A stretch of DNA of 60,455 nt from positions 1 through 60,455 of the forward strand of contig CASENM010000021.1 of assembly GCA_949289295.1 (NCBI GenBank), given 5' to 3'. The notes under the pieces are model-generated. The model did no database searches. It saw only the letters and a list, made by a program, of their open reading frames with translations, and had not been told where the DNA came from. The DNA comes from an uncultured Bacteroides sp. GTDB lineage: Bacteria > Bacteroidota > Bacteroidia > Bacteroidales > Bacteroidaceae. The translations under genes and the position numbers were made by a program. Positions 14,871 to 24,172 of the stretch are shown piece after piece (the first letter of the stretch is position 1; each line of letters opens with the position of its first letter).

Positions 14871-16316
14871 TTATTCTTTTATGGCAGGTTGCGTATAGAT
14901 TACTTCAATCTTGAGTTTCTCACCTTCTTTCCCTCCTATCAGTTTGGCTGAATTTACCTCCAGGTCGTGTGATAGTCCGACGATGTATTCCTCTTGTGAA
15001 TCATATTCCGCTTTTACTGGTATGAGCACAAGCTTGTTGTGTTCGTCCCAGCCTTCCGGCGGTTCAGGTTGAGTCCTCATTTCATTGAACATCTGACTGA
15101 TAAGACGGTTAAGCCGCGTGAAAGAATAAGTGCTTGTTGTGCTGTTATAAGAAGCGATGAACGAATTCTTGTTGTCATAATTGTTGTTTTCCTCGAAGAA
15201 TTCGTTTACTTCGCTTTTTCGGAGCAGCAATAAGTTTTTCGGAGTTCCCATTTTATATGAGCTTGTACCCGAGTTTTCGCTGATTTCTTTCAATTTTGTG
15301 AAAGTAATAGATACGGAGTTCAGTGTATCGTTGCTCAACTTTTCAAACATTTCTTCTACGGGCAGTTTCACTTCCGTACACAATCCCGCTGGCGTTTTGA
15401 GATAGCTGTGTTTTTTTTCTTGGACCAGATTGTCAAGTTCGTCAGAGTTTTCCAGACGGGTAGACATATAGACTTCCGGTGTGGCGGAGAATGATACGTA
15501 TGCATTTACTAAGGAGTCTACTTTTCCGGAAGAACTTTTTCTGAGATATTTCACGTTCATTCGCAGCCATATGTCCTGTATATACAGTACAGAGCCCTCT
15601 CCATGGGTGTTGTGCACATAGAAACCGGGAAGCACGTTGTGGATGAACGAGTAGGCATCCTTGAAATTGTCGTGGTTCTCCTTATATTTGGTGTACAGCC
15701 ATTGGCTGAAGGTCATTTCTCCCAAGTTGCCGAAATCCTGCTTGTTCTGGTCAAGGTCGATGACCACCGAATAATACCCTGTTTCATTGTATAAAGAATC
15801 GCTTGCTATGTTGTAGGCCGAATAATCCTTTTCTGCCAATGGTGCTGATGTCGCATCATAAAAGCGTGTAGGGTCATACGAAGTATAGTAGAGTGACGGG
15901 TCGGTTCCGTCGTCATCAATCGGCTGGGTCAGCATGTCTACCCTTGCACGCATGGGTGAAGAGGAATCACCGTAAAAACTGCTGTAGTACAGTTCGAGCG
16001 TAGTGCCGTCAATTTCTTGCATTGTCTCTGGAAATTCATACTCCTCAGGGCAGTTGATTTGTGTGATGAAATCTGCGCTGAAGGTTCCGAAATCCTTGTC
16101 GGTAAATTTTCCCAGATAAGCACTGTTTGTACGTGAATAGACACCGTTGGGATTCAGGTCCTCATATTTGATTGTATTTGTTGTCGCTTCGAACGACATG
16201 GAATACGCGTTGATTTCGTCTGTATTGGCCAGGGATTCGCCGATTCCTGTGGTCGAGTCATCGCAACTGTAGAGAGTGGCGGCAAGTCCCATTGCTGCCA
16301 AGAACTTTAGTTTCAT
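14871..16316 (-). CDS. DUF4270 domain lipoprotein
   Basis: A 481-residue lipoprotein: short signal peptide with lipobox ATLYSC (Cys18) followed by Asp-Asp. The sequence matches the DUF4270 family: NAYSMSFEATTNTIKYEDL near the N-terminus, then YLGKFTDKDFGTFSADFITQIN, and repeated beta-rich segments about metal- or ligand-free surface proteins of Bacteroidota. No function is established. It is encoded 25 nt after the GT5-like gene on the same strand, and this GT5-like/DUF4270 pair next to panC is a plausible conserved arrangement. The Cys+2 acidic residues (CDDS) do not settle surface export. Confidence 0.85.
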   Translation of the reverse strand: MKLKFLAAMGLAATLYSCDDSTTGIGESLANTDEINAYSMSFEATTNTIKYEDLNPNGVYSRTNSAYLGKFTDKDFGTFSADFITQINCPEEYEFPETMQEIDGTTLELYYSSFYGDSSSPMRARVDMLTQPIDDDGTDPSLYYTSYDPTRFYDATSAPLAEKDYSAYNIASDSLYNETGYYSVVIDLDQNKQDFGNLGEMTFSQWLYTKYKENHDNFKDAYSFIHNVLPGFYVHNTHGEGSVLYIQDIWLRMNVKYLRKSSSGKVDSLVNAYVSFSATPEVYMSTRLENSDELDNLVQEKKHSYLKTPAGLCTEVKLPVEEMFEKLSNDTLNSVSITFTKLKEISENSGTSSYKMGTPKNLLLLRKSEVNEFFEENNNYDNKNSFIASYNSTTSTYSFTRLNRLISQMFNEMRTQPEPPEGWDEHNKLVLIPVKAEYDSQEEYIVGLSHDLEVNSAKLIGGKEGEKLKIEVIYTQPAIKE

Positions 16317-16341
16317 TCTTCTAATTCAAATTGTTCGTATT

Positions 16342-17169
16342 TTATTTATTTTCAGCAGAGGCCAGCACTTCGTCGTACAATGCGTTGCATGCGTCGGCAA
16401 AACTGTCAGCTTGCTGTTGGTAGCCTACTACCGGGATATGCAGGTTGCGGGCATAATCGAGCACGTTCTGGTTTACTGTCTCGCTGTTCTGTATTATTCC
16501 GTCCGAATAAGTAACGGCCAGTTTGTTCAGATTTTCCAGATCAGCCGGATAATTAATCATGCTGATGTCTGCCGGGGTGATTTCCCTAAACAAAACTTGA
16601 TTGGCAAATTCAGGCGCCAAAGTGGATTTAAATCCTTCATTGTAGACCGAATAGACCACTTTTGAGTCACGGAACGAGGGTTCATCGTAATAAGCTTTCT
16701 TTATGTACAGAGGAACCAGGGCACTCATCCATCCATGGCAATGGATGACATCAGGGCACCAGCGGAGTTTTTTCACTGTTTCAAGAACGCCTCTGGCATA
16801 GAAGATGGCACGTTCGCCGTTGTCCTCGTAATCGTTGCCGTTTTCGTCGAAAGTCATCTCACGGTGCTGGAAATAGTCATCATTGTCAATGAAATATACT
16901 TGCCGGCGTGCAGCCTGAATGGACGCTACCTTAATGATAAGAGGATGGTCGGTGTCATCAATGATGATATTCATGCCAGACAGCCGGATCACTTCATGCA
17001 GTTGGTTTCTGCGTTCGTTGATAATTCCCCATTTCGGCATAAAAGTTCTGATTTCACATCCTTTTTCCTGGATAGCTTGTGGCAGGTTCTGCCCCATGAG
17101 GGACAATTCACTTTCGGGTACGTACGGAGTAATTTCTTGTGTAATGAATAATACTTTTTTCGCGCTCAT
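16342..17169 (-). CDS. GT5-like glycogen synthase N-domain protein, truncated family member
   Basis: A 275-residue protein aligned only with the N-terminal Rossmann half of GlgA-type glycogen/starch synthases (VLFITQEITPYVPESELS, MPKWGIINERRNQ, FYARGVLETVKKLRW, DVIHCHGWMSALVPLY, FKSTLAPEF, SDGIIQNS). GlgA enzymes run to about 470 residues; the C-terminal domain with the E-x7-E donor site is absent. The N-terminal ADP-glucose motif KTGGL is also absent: positions 20-24 read SELSL. It is thus unlikely to be a synthase by itself. It ends with a natural stop and has its own promoter at 17203, so it is not simply a broken gene. The neighbouring DUF4270 gene follows 25 nt downstream. Confidence 0.8.
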   Translation of the reverse strand: MSAKKVLFITQEITPYVPESELSLMGQNLPQAIQEKGCEIRTFMPKWGIINERRNQLHEVIRLSGMNIIIDDTDHPLIIKVASIQAARRQVYFIDNDDYFQHREMTFDENGNDYEDNGERAIFYARGVLETVKKLRWCPDVIHCHGWMSALVPLYIKKAYYDEPSFRDSKVVYSVYNEGFKSTLAPEFANQVLFREITPADISMINYPADLENLNKLAVTYSDGIIQNSETVNQNVLDYARNLHIPVVGYQQQADSFADACNALYDEVLASAENK

Positions 17170-17202
17170 ATCTCGTCTTTACTTACTCAAATATAGGTGT
17201 TG

Positions 17203-17210
17203 CAAAATTA
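17203..17210 (-). promoter_or_regulatory. Promoter -7 element of the GT5-like/DUF4270 unit
   Basis: On the minus strand TAATTTTG, 33 nt before the ATG at 17169. The rest of the 17170-17430 divergent interval also carries a TTACTTTGCACC sequence at 17383-17394 that probably serves panC. Confidence 0.5.
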
Positions 17211-17430
17211 CAAAAAATGGGCTAAATAACGTCTTTCTTTCTGATTATTATTCCTTATAGTATGTTAATGGTCTGGTTTGCAGTTCGTTTTGTCTGTATT
17301 GAAAAGTCGTTTTTTCTTTTTTTCGGGATGTCGGTTCTGAAAGAAAAATCATTTTCTGTTTCATTATCTGATAAATAAATCGTTACTTTGCACCCGTTTT
17401 TAGAATCTGTCATTAAAACTGAAGATAAAA

Positions 17431-18282
17431 ATGAAGTTAGTTCAAACGATTAATGAGCTTCGTGCCGAATTGGCTCCTTTGCGTGAGGAGGGAAAAACAG
17501 TCGGCCTGGTTCCGACGATGGGTGCATTGCATGCAGGTCACGCTTCATTGGTGAAACGCGCTGTTGCCGAGAACGATGTGGTGGTGGTGAGCGATTTTGT
17601 CAATCCCACTCAGTTTAACGATAAGAATGATTTGCTGAAATATCCGCGAACGCTTGAAGCGGACTGCAAGCTGCTTGAGGAAATGGGGGCGACGTATGTG
17701 TTCGCTCCGTCGGTAGAAGAGATTTATCCGGAGCCGGATACCCGTGTGTTCAGTTATCCTCCTCTTGATACGGTAATGGAGGGCAAGTACAGGCCGGGAC
17801 ACTTCAATGGTGTTTGTCAGATTGTCAGCAAACTTTTTCAGATAGTGGAACCTGTGCGTGCTTATTTTGGTGAAAAGGATTTCCAGCAGTTGGCTATTGT
17901 GCGTGAGATGGTGCGGAAGTATCCGTTCGATTTGCAGGTGGTGGGATGTCCTATTGTACGTGAAGATGACGGTTTGGCGTTGAGCAGCCGCAATGCGCGT
18001 CTGACACCGGAACAGCGTGTGCAGGCTTTGCAGATTTCGAAAGCATTGTTTACGAGTGTTGACTATGGAAAAATTCATGTGCTGTCCGAAACCAAGAAAT
18101 TTGTGGAAGACTGCATCGGGCGTGCGGAAGGCTTGCGTCTGGAATATTTTGAGATTGTCGACGGAAATACGCTGCAGCCAGTCCGTGCATGGGACGAAAG
18201 TGATTATATCGTGGGATGCATCACCGTGTTCTGCGGAGATGTCCGTCTGATAGACAATATCAAATATAAATGTAAAGCGTGA
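17431..18282 (+). CDS. panC: Pantothenate synthetase
   Basis: Ligates pantoate and beta-alanine, with ATP, to give pantothenate for coenzyme A. The protein is 283 residues and of normal length. It shows [14 protein letters not shown] with the HxGH histidines His34 and His37, FVNPTQFN, the [15 protein letters not shown] segment, FGEKDFQQL, and [10 protein letters not shown] (KMSKS-like loop). panD follows 7 nt later and supplies the beta-alanine, so the two form an operon. A TTACTTTG element at 17383 is the probable promoter. Confidence 0.96.
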   Translation: MKLVQTINELRAELAPLREEGKTVGLVPTMGALHAGHASLVKRAVAENDVVVVSDFVNPTQFNDKNDLLKYPRTLEADCKLLEEMGATYVFAPSVEEIYPEPDTRVFSYPPLDTVMEGKYRPGHFNGVCQIVSKLFQIVEPVRAYFGEKDFQQLAIVREMVRKYPFDLQVVGCPIVREDDGLALSSRNARLTPEQRVQALQISKALFTSVDYGKIHVLSETKKFVEDCIGRAEGLRLEYFEIVDGNTLQPVRAWDESDYIVGCITVFCGDVRLIDNIKYKCKA

Positions 18283-18289
18283 GAAGGTC

Positions 18290-18640
18290 ATGATGATTGA
18301 AGTGTTGAAATCGAAGTTGCATTGTGTGACGGTCACCGAGGCTAACCTGAACTATATGGGGAGCATTACCATCGATGAAGACTTGCTGGATGCGGCAAAT
18401 ATGATTGCGGGGGAGAAGGTGCAGATTGTCGACAATAACAACGGAGAACGTTTTGAAACCTACATCATCAAGGGTGAGCGCGGTTCGGGATGCATTTGCC
18501 TGAACGGTGCGGCCGCGCGCAAGGTTCAGGTGGGCGATGTGGTGATCATCATGTCGTACGCACTGATGGATTTTGAGGAAGCGAAACATTTTAAGCCGAC
18601 TGTGGTGTTTCCGGATGTGAATACCAACAGGCTCGTGTGA
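18290..18640 (+). CDS. panD: Aspartate 1-decarboxylase
   Basis: Makes beta-alanine from aspartate; a self-processing pyruvoyl enzyme. The protein is 116 residues. The cleavage site is Gly24-Ser25 in YMGSIT, where the serine becomes the pyruvoyl group. Lys residues at [10 protein letters not shown] and a [21 protein letters not shown] segment match the family. Two ATGs stand side by side at 18290 and 18293, and the second would put the cleavage at 23-24. Translationally close to panC (7-nt gap), and followed by a good terminator. Confidence 0.96.
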   Translation: MMIEVLKSKLHCVTVTEANLNYMGSITIDEDLLDAANMIAGEKVQIVDNNNGERFETYIIKGERGSGCICLNGAAARKVQVGDVVIIMSYALMDFEEAKHFKPTVVFPDVNTNRLV

Positions 18641-18676
18641 ATATGGCTCCGTAGCAGGAGTTGGGATATGGATGAA

Positions 18677-18715
18677 CGGCAGGATGTCTTGTAGAAAGAT
18701 GTCCTGCCGTTTTTA
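18677..18715 (+). terminator. Terminator of panC-panD
   Basis: CGGCAGGATGTCTT (18677-18690) pairs with AAGATGTCCTGCCG (two G-U pairs), followed by TTTTTAG. Confidence 0.85.
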
Positions 18716-18795
18716 GTTTGTCTTTTGTAATTATTATGTAGCATTTAAGTAATATTTATCTATGTTCATGTAAAATCGTTGTTACACTCATTGGA

Positions 18796-18803
18796 TACTT
18801 TTG
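18796..18803 (+). promoter_or_regulatory. Promoter -7 element for susC
   Basis: TACTTTTGCC matches the -7 consensus. It lies 28 nt before the susC ATG at 18831, so the leader is only about 20 nt. No -33 TTTG is present at the usual distance, as often seen for regulated SusC/SusD loci. Confidence 0.5.
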
Positions 18804-18830
18804 CCTCCGAATTAAAAACTGTTTAATTAC

Positions 18831-21800
18831 ATGAAAAAAGACAACATGTTTACGAATTTGATGAGGCAATCGTTGTTCGGAGCTGTATTGTTCTCCGCAG
18901 GCGTTGTCCAGGCTGCTTCAGTAAGCGGGGTGCCGGAGGCTTCAGACACCGGTGCCGGGAGTATGAACATCCTTCAGCAGAAGGGCAAGACCGTGAGCGG
19001 TGTCATTACTGATGCGTACGGTGCTGTAATAGGTGCGAATGTCGTGGTCAAGGGTACCACAACAGGTACGGTGACAGATGTCGACGGTAAATTTACGTTG
19101 GCCGATGTGCCTGCCGATGCCGTGCTGCAGATTTCCTATATCGGATATGTGACTCAGGAAGTCGGTGTCGGCGGACAGACTGTATTCCACATTACGTTGA
19201 AGGAGGATTCCCAGTCGCTGGATGAGGTGGTTGTGGTAGGTTACGGCGTGCAGAAGAAAGTGAACCTTTCCGGTGCGGTACAGGCTATCGGTGATGAGGA
19301 TATTGTCAACCGGCCCATCACGAACATTAATGTCGGTTTGCAAGGTCTGGTCCCTAACCTGAACATTTCGCGTGGAAGCGGTCGTGCCAACGAGGCTCCT
19401 TCGCTGAATATCCGTGGTATGGGTTCCATCAACGGCGACGATGCATTTATTCTGGTGGATAATGTGCCGGTGAGCGCGGCCGAACTGGCCCGCATCAATC
19501 CGTCGGACATCGAGAATGTATCCGTACTGAAAGACGCTTCGGCTGCCGCCATTTACGGTGCCCGTGCGGCGTTCGGTGTGGTGTTGATCACCACGAAGCG
19601 TGCCAAGAGCGACAAGTTGCAGATCAATGCCAGCGGTAATTTCGGTTTCCGCACTCGTGGCGAGCATCCGGAATACGTGACTGATCCGGTAACGGTAATG
19701 GAGATGAAGAACGAGGCGGCCCGTCCGCTTTATTCCTCCTTGTTCAGCCAGCAGCAGATTGATTACGCCACACAGATGAAGAGCGATCCGAGTCTGCCTG
19801 TCATCGCGACAGACCCGACCAACAGCAACCTGTGGGCTTATTATGGATCGACCGACTGGCAGAGTGAGGCTTTCGGAAACACGGCGGCCACTTATACGGC
19901 TGATTTCAACATCTCGAAAAAAGACGAGAAACTGTCGTACTATGTGTCAGGAGGCTATTATCAGGAAAACGGTCTGATCCAGTACGGCGACGAGAAGCTG
20001 AAGCGCTTCAATTTCCGTTCGAACGCCGAGCTGAAGCTTACGGACTGGTGGACGGCCGGGGCGAATATCGCCTACACCAACAGCCGGTACAATTCACCGA
20101 CGGTCATGGATACGGGTACGAACATCTTCCATCAGATCAACCGTACTCCTTCGCTTTCCGTGCCGAAGAATCCGGACGGTACCTGGACTTCCGACGGTGC
20201 GGGCACATTGGGCGCCTTGGCCGAAGGTGGAGAGAGCACTAATCTTGTAAATGAGGTGCAGGTGAGCATCAGCAGCAAGTTCAACCTGATCAAGGATATA
20301 TGGACGCTGAACGCCGATGCGAACTTCCGTTTCACGAACAACAATACCGACCGTTATTGGATGCCGGTTCCGTATAAGGCAGGTCCGAACGAACCTGTGC
20401 AGTATTCTACCGGAAGTTTCGGCTCGAACGACTACGCTTCTTTTACTTCGAGAGATACGCGCTATAGTGTGTACAACATTTATTCGAATTTTGTGAAGAC
20501 GTTCAACGAGAAGCACTTCTTGAACATGATGGTCGGTTTCAATTCCGAACTGACAGATTACCGTTATAATTATTCCGCCCGTGAGCTGTTGATTACCGGC
20601 AACTTGCCTGAAATCAATTTGTCTACAGGTACACAGACCGCTTCAAACAGCCGTTATCAGCTGGCTCTGCAGGGTTTCTTCGGACGTGTGAACTACATTT
20701 ATGACAACCGTTATATCTTTGAGTTCAACGGGCGTTATGACGGTTCCTCTCGTTTCCCTCACAACAGCCAATGGGGTTTCTTCCCCTCCGGCTCAATCGC
20801 ATGGTCGGTTATCAACGAGGATTTTTTCAAGAATTTTGCTGAAAAACTTCACATGAGCAACTTCAAGCTGAGAGGGTCTTATGGTGCGCTGGGGAATCAG
20901 GTCGTGACCCGTGACGGCAGTGAGGTGTATTATCCGTACATCGCATCCATGAGTTCCGGAAAAATCAGCCAGATTCTTGACGGCGAGCTGCCCATTGCCG
21001 TTTACCAACCGGCACTGGTTTCGGCGGCCTTTACTTGGGAGAATGTGAGCACGGGTAACTTCGGTATCGACTTAGGCTTCCTGAATAACCGTCTGACCGC
21101 TTCGTTCGATATCTATAAGCGTATCACCACCAACATGGTGACAGCCAGCAAGGAACTGCCTTCCGTAGTAGGTGCCTCGGCTCCGTTGGCGAATGCGGCC
21201 GACATGAAGACACGCGGTTGGGAAGTGTCGATGGAATGGCGCGACCAGTTCAATCTGGGCGGGTCTCCGTTCCGTTACGGCGTGAAGTTCAATATAGCCG
21301 ACAGCCGTTCTTTCATCACGAAGTTCGACAACTATGTGGATCTTTATGATGACAACGGAAACAAGATAGGCGAGACTTCCCGGATAGACAATTATTATGT
21401 GGGTATGGAAGTCGGTGAAATCTGGGGATTTGTCAACGACGGACGTTTTGCCAGCCAGGCGGAACTGGACGCGTTGGACCAGACGGAAGTGGGCGAGGAC
21501 GACCAGTCGTACCGTTTCTATATCGGTGATACCCGTTATAAGGACTTGAACGGTGATGGCAAGATTACTTGGGGCGACAGAACGCTGGACAATCCGGGTG
21601 ACCGCAAGAAAATCGGCAACAGCCGTATCCGTCTGCCGTACAGCTTCAATATCGACGCGGCGTGGAAAGGGTTCGACCTGAGTGCTTTCTTCCAGGGCGT
21701 AGGCAAGCGTGACTGGTATCCGGGAGCGGGCAACTTCTATTTCTGGGGTATCTATGCGCAACCTTGGACCAACGTGACGGTGAAGAACATGGACCATTGG

Positions 21801-22127
21801 ACAGAGGACAATCCTGACGCTTATTTTCCCCGTGTGAAAGCGTACGCGGCAGAAGGAAATAGCGAACTGGGTATGAACCAGACACAGTATCTGCAGAACG
21901 CTTCTTACCTGCGTCTGAAGAACCTGACCATTGGCTACACATTGCCGCAGAAGGTGGTCTCCAAGTGGGGTATCCAGAACCTGCGCCTCTATTTCAGTGC
22001 CGAAAACATCTGGACACTCAACCATCTGGACGTGGAGCTTGATCCGGAGGTGTCCACCACCGATGATTCCGGCAAGACATATCCGATGCAGAAAACATTC
22101 TCTTTCGGTTTCAATGTGGGATTCTAA
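18831..22127 (+). CDS. SusC/RagA-type TonB-dependent outer-membrane transporter
   Basis: A 1098-residue TonB-dependent transporter that imports a ligand captured with its SusD partner. Order of parts: signal peptide (to about residue 29), carboxypeptidase-regulatory-like domain (about 55-130, GVITDAYGAVIGANVVVKG), TonB box region (EVVVVGYG), plug with the SusC signature SDIENVSVLKDASAAAIYG, and a 22-strand barrel ending in FSFGFNVGF. There is no STN domain, so no direct anti-sigma signalling is expected. Codons end mostly in C or G, unlike the AT-rich neighbours, which suggests strong expression. SusD follows 38 nt later. The ligand is unknown; no glycoside hydrolase is adjacent. Confidence 0.95.
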   Translation: MKKDNMFTNLMRQSLFGAVLFSAGVVQAASVSGVPEASDTGAGSMNILQQKGKTVSGVITDAYGAVIGANVVVKGTTTGTVTDVDGKFTLADVPADAVLQISYIGYVTQEVGVGGQTVFHITLKEDSQSLDEVVVVGYGVQKKVNLSGAVQAIGDEDIVNRPITNINVGLQGLVPNLNISRGSGRANEAPSLNIRGMGSINGDDAFILVDNVPVSAAELARINPSDIENVSVLKDASAAAIYGARAAFGVVLITTKRAKSDKLQINASGNFGFRTRGEHPEYVTDPVTVMEMKNEAARPLYSSLFSQQQIDYATQMKSDPSLPVIATDPTNSNLWAYYGSTDWQSEAFGNTAATYTADFNISKKDEKLSYYVSGGYYQENGLIQYGDEKLKRFNFRSNAELKLTDWWTAGANIAYTNSRYNSPTVMDTGTNIFHQINRTPSLSVPKNPDGTWTSDGAGTLGALAEGGESTNLVNEVQVSISSKFNLIKDIWTLNADANFRFTNNNTDRYWMPVPYKAGPNEPVQYSTGSFGSNDYASFTSRDTRYSVYNIYSNFVKTFNEKHFLNMMVGFNSELTDYRYNYSARELLITGNLPEINLSTGTQTASNSRYQLALQGFFGRVNYIYDNRYIFEFNGRYDGSSRFPHNSQWGFFPSGSIAWSVINEDFFKNFAEKLHMSNFKLRGSYGALGNQVVTRDGSEVYYPYIASMSSGKISQILDGELPIAVYQPALVSAAFTWENVSTGNFGIDLGFLNNRLTASFDIYKRITTNMVTASKELPSVVGASAPLANAADMKTRGWEVSMEWRDQFNLGGSPFRYGVKFNIADSRSFITKFDNYVDLYDDNGNKIGETSRIDNYYVGMEVGEIWGFVNDGRFASQAELDALDQTEVGEDDQSYRFYIGDTRYKDLNGDGKITWGDRTLDNPGDRKKIGNSRIRLPYSFNIDAAWKGFDLSAFFQGVGKRDWYPGAGNFYFWGIYAQPWTNVTVKNMDHWTEDNPDAYFPRVKAYAAEGNSELGMNQTQYLQNASYLRLKNLTIGYTLPQKVVSKWGIQNLRLYFSAENIWTLNHLDVELDPEVSTTDDSGKTYPMQKTFSFGFNVGF

Positions 22128-22165
22128 GATTAATGTAAGTTTTATAATAGTTATACGAAAACGAT

Positions 22166-23962
22166 ATGAAAGTCAAGAAATATATACTGATCAGTCTGGT
22201 TGGATTGGGCCTGACGGCGTGCGAGTCTGATTTTTTGGAGAGAACGCCGCTGACGGAAATTACCGAGTCGGACTTTTTCAAGACGGTGACCGACCTGGAG
22301 ACTTATACAAACGGTTTTTACGGATATATAGGGCCGAGCTATAATGACACCGGCTCGGACAATGATGCCATCTATACCGGCAGTTCCACCATCAACCAGG
22401 TGGTGGCGGGAAACATTTCCTCCTCGAATGTAGGTGGGTGGGATGACTGGAGCCAGTTGCGTTCCATCAACTATTTCTTGCAGCATACCGGAGGTGTGAC
22501 GGAAGGAAACATGGAGGATGTGGAGCATTACATCGGAATCGCCCGTTTCTTCCGTGCCCGTTTCTATGCCGACAAGGTGATGACCTATTCTGATGTCCCC
22601 TGGTACAACAAGGCGATGGATACGGATGATGAAGACATGTACAAACCTTGCGATCCGCGCGCGCTGGTGATGGATTCCGTGATGAACGACCTGCAGTATT
22701 CCGTAGACCATATCAAGGAGGAGCTTGGCACGCGTACCCGTATCAGCCGTTGGGCCGCACTGGCTTCCATGGCGCGCATCTGCCTGAACGAAGGTACTTT
22801 CCGCAAATACCACGAGGAGCTGGGATTGCAGAACGACTACCGGCGTTTTCTGGAAAAGGCCGTGTGGGCGTGTGAGGAGATTATGAACAGCGGCGAGTTC
22901 TCCCTTTACGGAAATTCGGGGGCCGATTACGGAACCTTGTTCAACACTCCTTCCTTGGACAGCAATCCCGAAATCATCCTTCAGCGTGCTTCGGATGAGG
23001 CTCTGGGTGTGGGCAACGACACACACAGTGTGATGGGATGGCAGTGGGCGTTGAGCCGCAGCCTGATGGAAACTTATCTGATGGCCGATGGAAGCCGGTT
23101 TACCGACCAGCCGGACTATGCGTCGAAATCGTTTACTGAGGTGTTCGACGGGCGCGACCCTCGTCTGGCAGAGACTTTCGTTTATCCCGGCTTCAAGCAG
23201 ACGGAGGCAGGAAACGCCTATGTGCCGAAAGTGACTTTCGGATGTTACGATCAGCTGAAGTTTTATCCCCGTGACGAGAACCTGCGTCAGGGATGGGAAC
23301 GTAACTTCACTTCTCTCCCCATTTTCCGTTATGCGGAAGTGCTGCTGACTTATGCCGAGGCAAAGGCGGAACTGGAGACTTTGACCCAGAGCGACATCGA
23401 CAATTCCATCAACCTGATTCGCGCGCGTGTGCAGATGCCGGGATTGGACATGGCTCAGGCAAACGCGAATCCGGATGCCTGGCTGGCAGAACAGTATCCT
23501 AATGTGTCGGGTTCAAATCGGGGTGTTATCCTGGAGATACGCCGTGAACGTCGCGTGGAGATGGCTTGCGAAGGCTTGCGGGCTACCGACATCAGGCGTT
23601 GGGCGGTAGGTGACCTGTTCGCTCTGAACAATGAAGGCGCTTATATTCCGGCGTTGGGAGCCATCGACCTGACGGGGGATGCCAAGGAAGATGTGGCCAT
23701 TTTGGCCAATCCGGCGGATTCTGTTCGTCTGGCAGGTCTTCCGGCGGATGTCAAGGCCGGACTGACATTGTATTATCTGGAAAAGGCGGACGGTACGGAC
23801 GACGGCTTTTATCTGACAGAGGGTGACCACGGACATATCGGCTTCACTTCCTACCGGCAGGTACCCCGTCATTTCGAGAGTCCTATGCACTATTACTTGC
23901 CTATTCCATTCACTCAAGTGAAGTTGAATCCTAATCTGGAACAACCGTTCGGATGGGAATGA
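22166..23962 (+). CDS. SusD/RagB-type surface lipoprotein
   Basis: A 598-residue lid protein that binds the substrate and caps the SusC barrel. Signal peptide with lipobox LTAC (Cys19), then ESDFLERTPLTEITESDFFKT, the typical N-terminal SusD start. Helical TPR-like part in the middle (RFFRARFYADKVMTYSDVPW) and the C-terminal RagB domain with RYAEVLLTYAEAKAE, VILEIRRERRVEMACEGLR, and PIPFTQVKLNPNLEQ at the end. Co-transcribed with susC. The following gene encodes a phosphoesterase/beta-propeller protein and not a glycan enzyme, so the ligand may be a phosphorylated compound; that is inference. Confidence 0.95.
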   Translation: MKVKKYILISLVGLGLTACESDFLERTPLTEITESDFFKTVTDLETYTNGFYGYIGPSYNDTGSDNDAIYTGSSTINQVVAGNISSSNVGGWDDWSQLRSINYFLQHTGGVTEGNMEDVEHYIGIARFFRARFYADKVMTYSDVPWYNKAMDTDDEDMYKPCDPRALVMDSVMNDLQYSVDHIKEELGTRTRISRWAALASMARICLNEGTFRKYHEELGLQNDYRRFLEKAVWACEEIMNSGEFSLYGNSGADYGTLFNTPSLDSNPEIILQRASDEALGVGNDTHSVMGWQWALSRSLMETYLMADGSRFTDQPDYASKSFTEVFDGRDPRLAETFVYPGFKQTEAGNAYVPKVTFGCYDQLKFYPRDENLRQGWERNFTSLPIFRYAEVLLTYAEAKAELETLTQSDIDNSINLIRARVQMPGLDMAQANANPDAWLAEQYPNVSGSNRGVILEIRRERRVEMACEGLRATDIRRWAVGDLFALNNEGAYIPALGAIDLTGDAKEDVAILANPADSVRLAGLPADVKAGLTLYYLEKADGTDDGFYLTEGDHGHIGFTSYRQVPRHFESPMHYYLPIPFTQVKLNPNLEQPFGWE

Positions 23963-23975
23963 TTTCTGTTCTTAA

Positions 23976-24035
23976 AAACGCTTCGGCGTTTTACCCAAAA
24001 CGCCGAAGCGTTTCAGGTAAAACGTCAAAGCGTTT
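23976..24035. repeat. Palindromic tandem repeat family A, locus 1 (three 16-nt units, period 22)
   Basis: Units at 23976-23991 (AAACGCTTCGGCGTTT), 23998-24013 (AAACGCCGAAGCGTTT) and 24020-24035 (AAACGTCAAAGCGTTT), separated by 6-nt spacers TACCCA and CAGGTA. Each unit is a small hairpin (AAACGC, 4-nt loop, GCGTTT). Units 1 and 2 are exact reverse complements, so they can also form one long stem. A run of Ts follows, so it could end susCD transcription. The same array occurs at 41145 and 56852. Confidence 0.85.
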
Positions 24036-24124
24036 TTTTTGATGTCTGCAATATGCTTTTGTAGTGTGAGGCGGATTAGTTGGAAAATCTTGCGGCATTA
24101 TAAATAATCTTAGTGAATAATACC

Positions 24125-24132
24125 TACCTTTG
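24125..24132 (+). promoter_or_regulatory. Promoter -7 element for the phosphoesterase gene
   Basis: TACCTTTG, 40 nt before the ATG at 24173. It lies inside the longer open frame that starts at 24113, so that earlier start is unlikely. Confidence 0.5.
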
Positions 24133-24172
24133 TAATTCGATTTATGACACAATAGGTAAAATTATTAAGGAA

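Noticed and set aside
21072-22025. 317-codon antisense frame in susC
   Set aside because: A codon-bias shadow; composition is Arg/His/Val-rich and unlike real proteins of this genome.
23976-24035. CRISPR-like array
   Set aside because: Units are 16-nt palindromes with only 6-nt spacers and at most four copies; no cas genes nearby.
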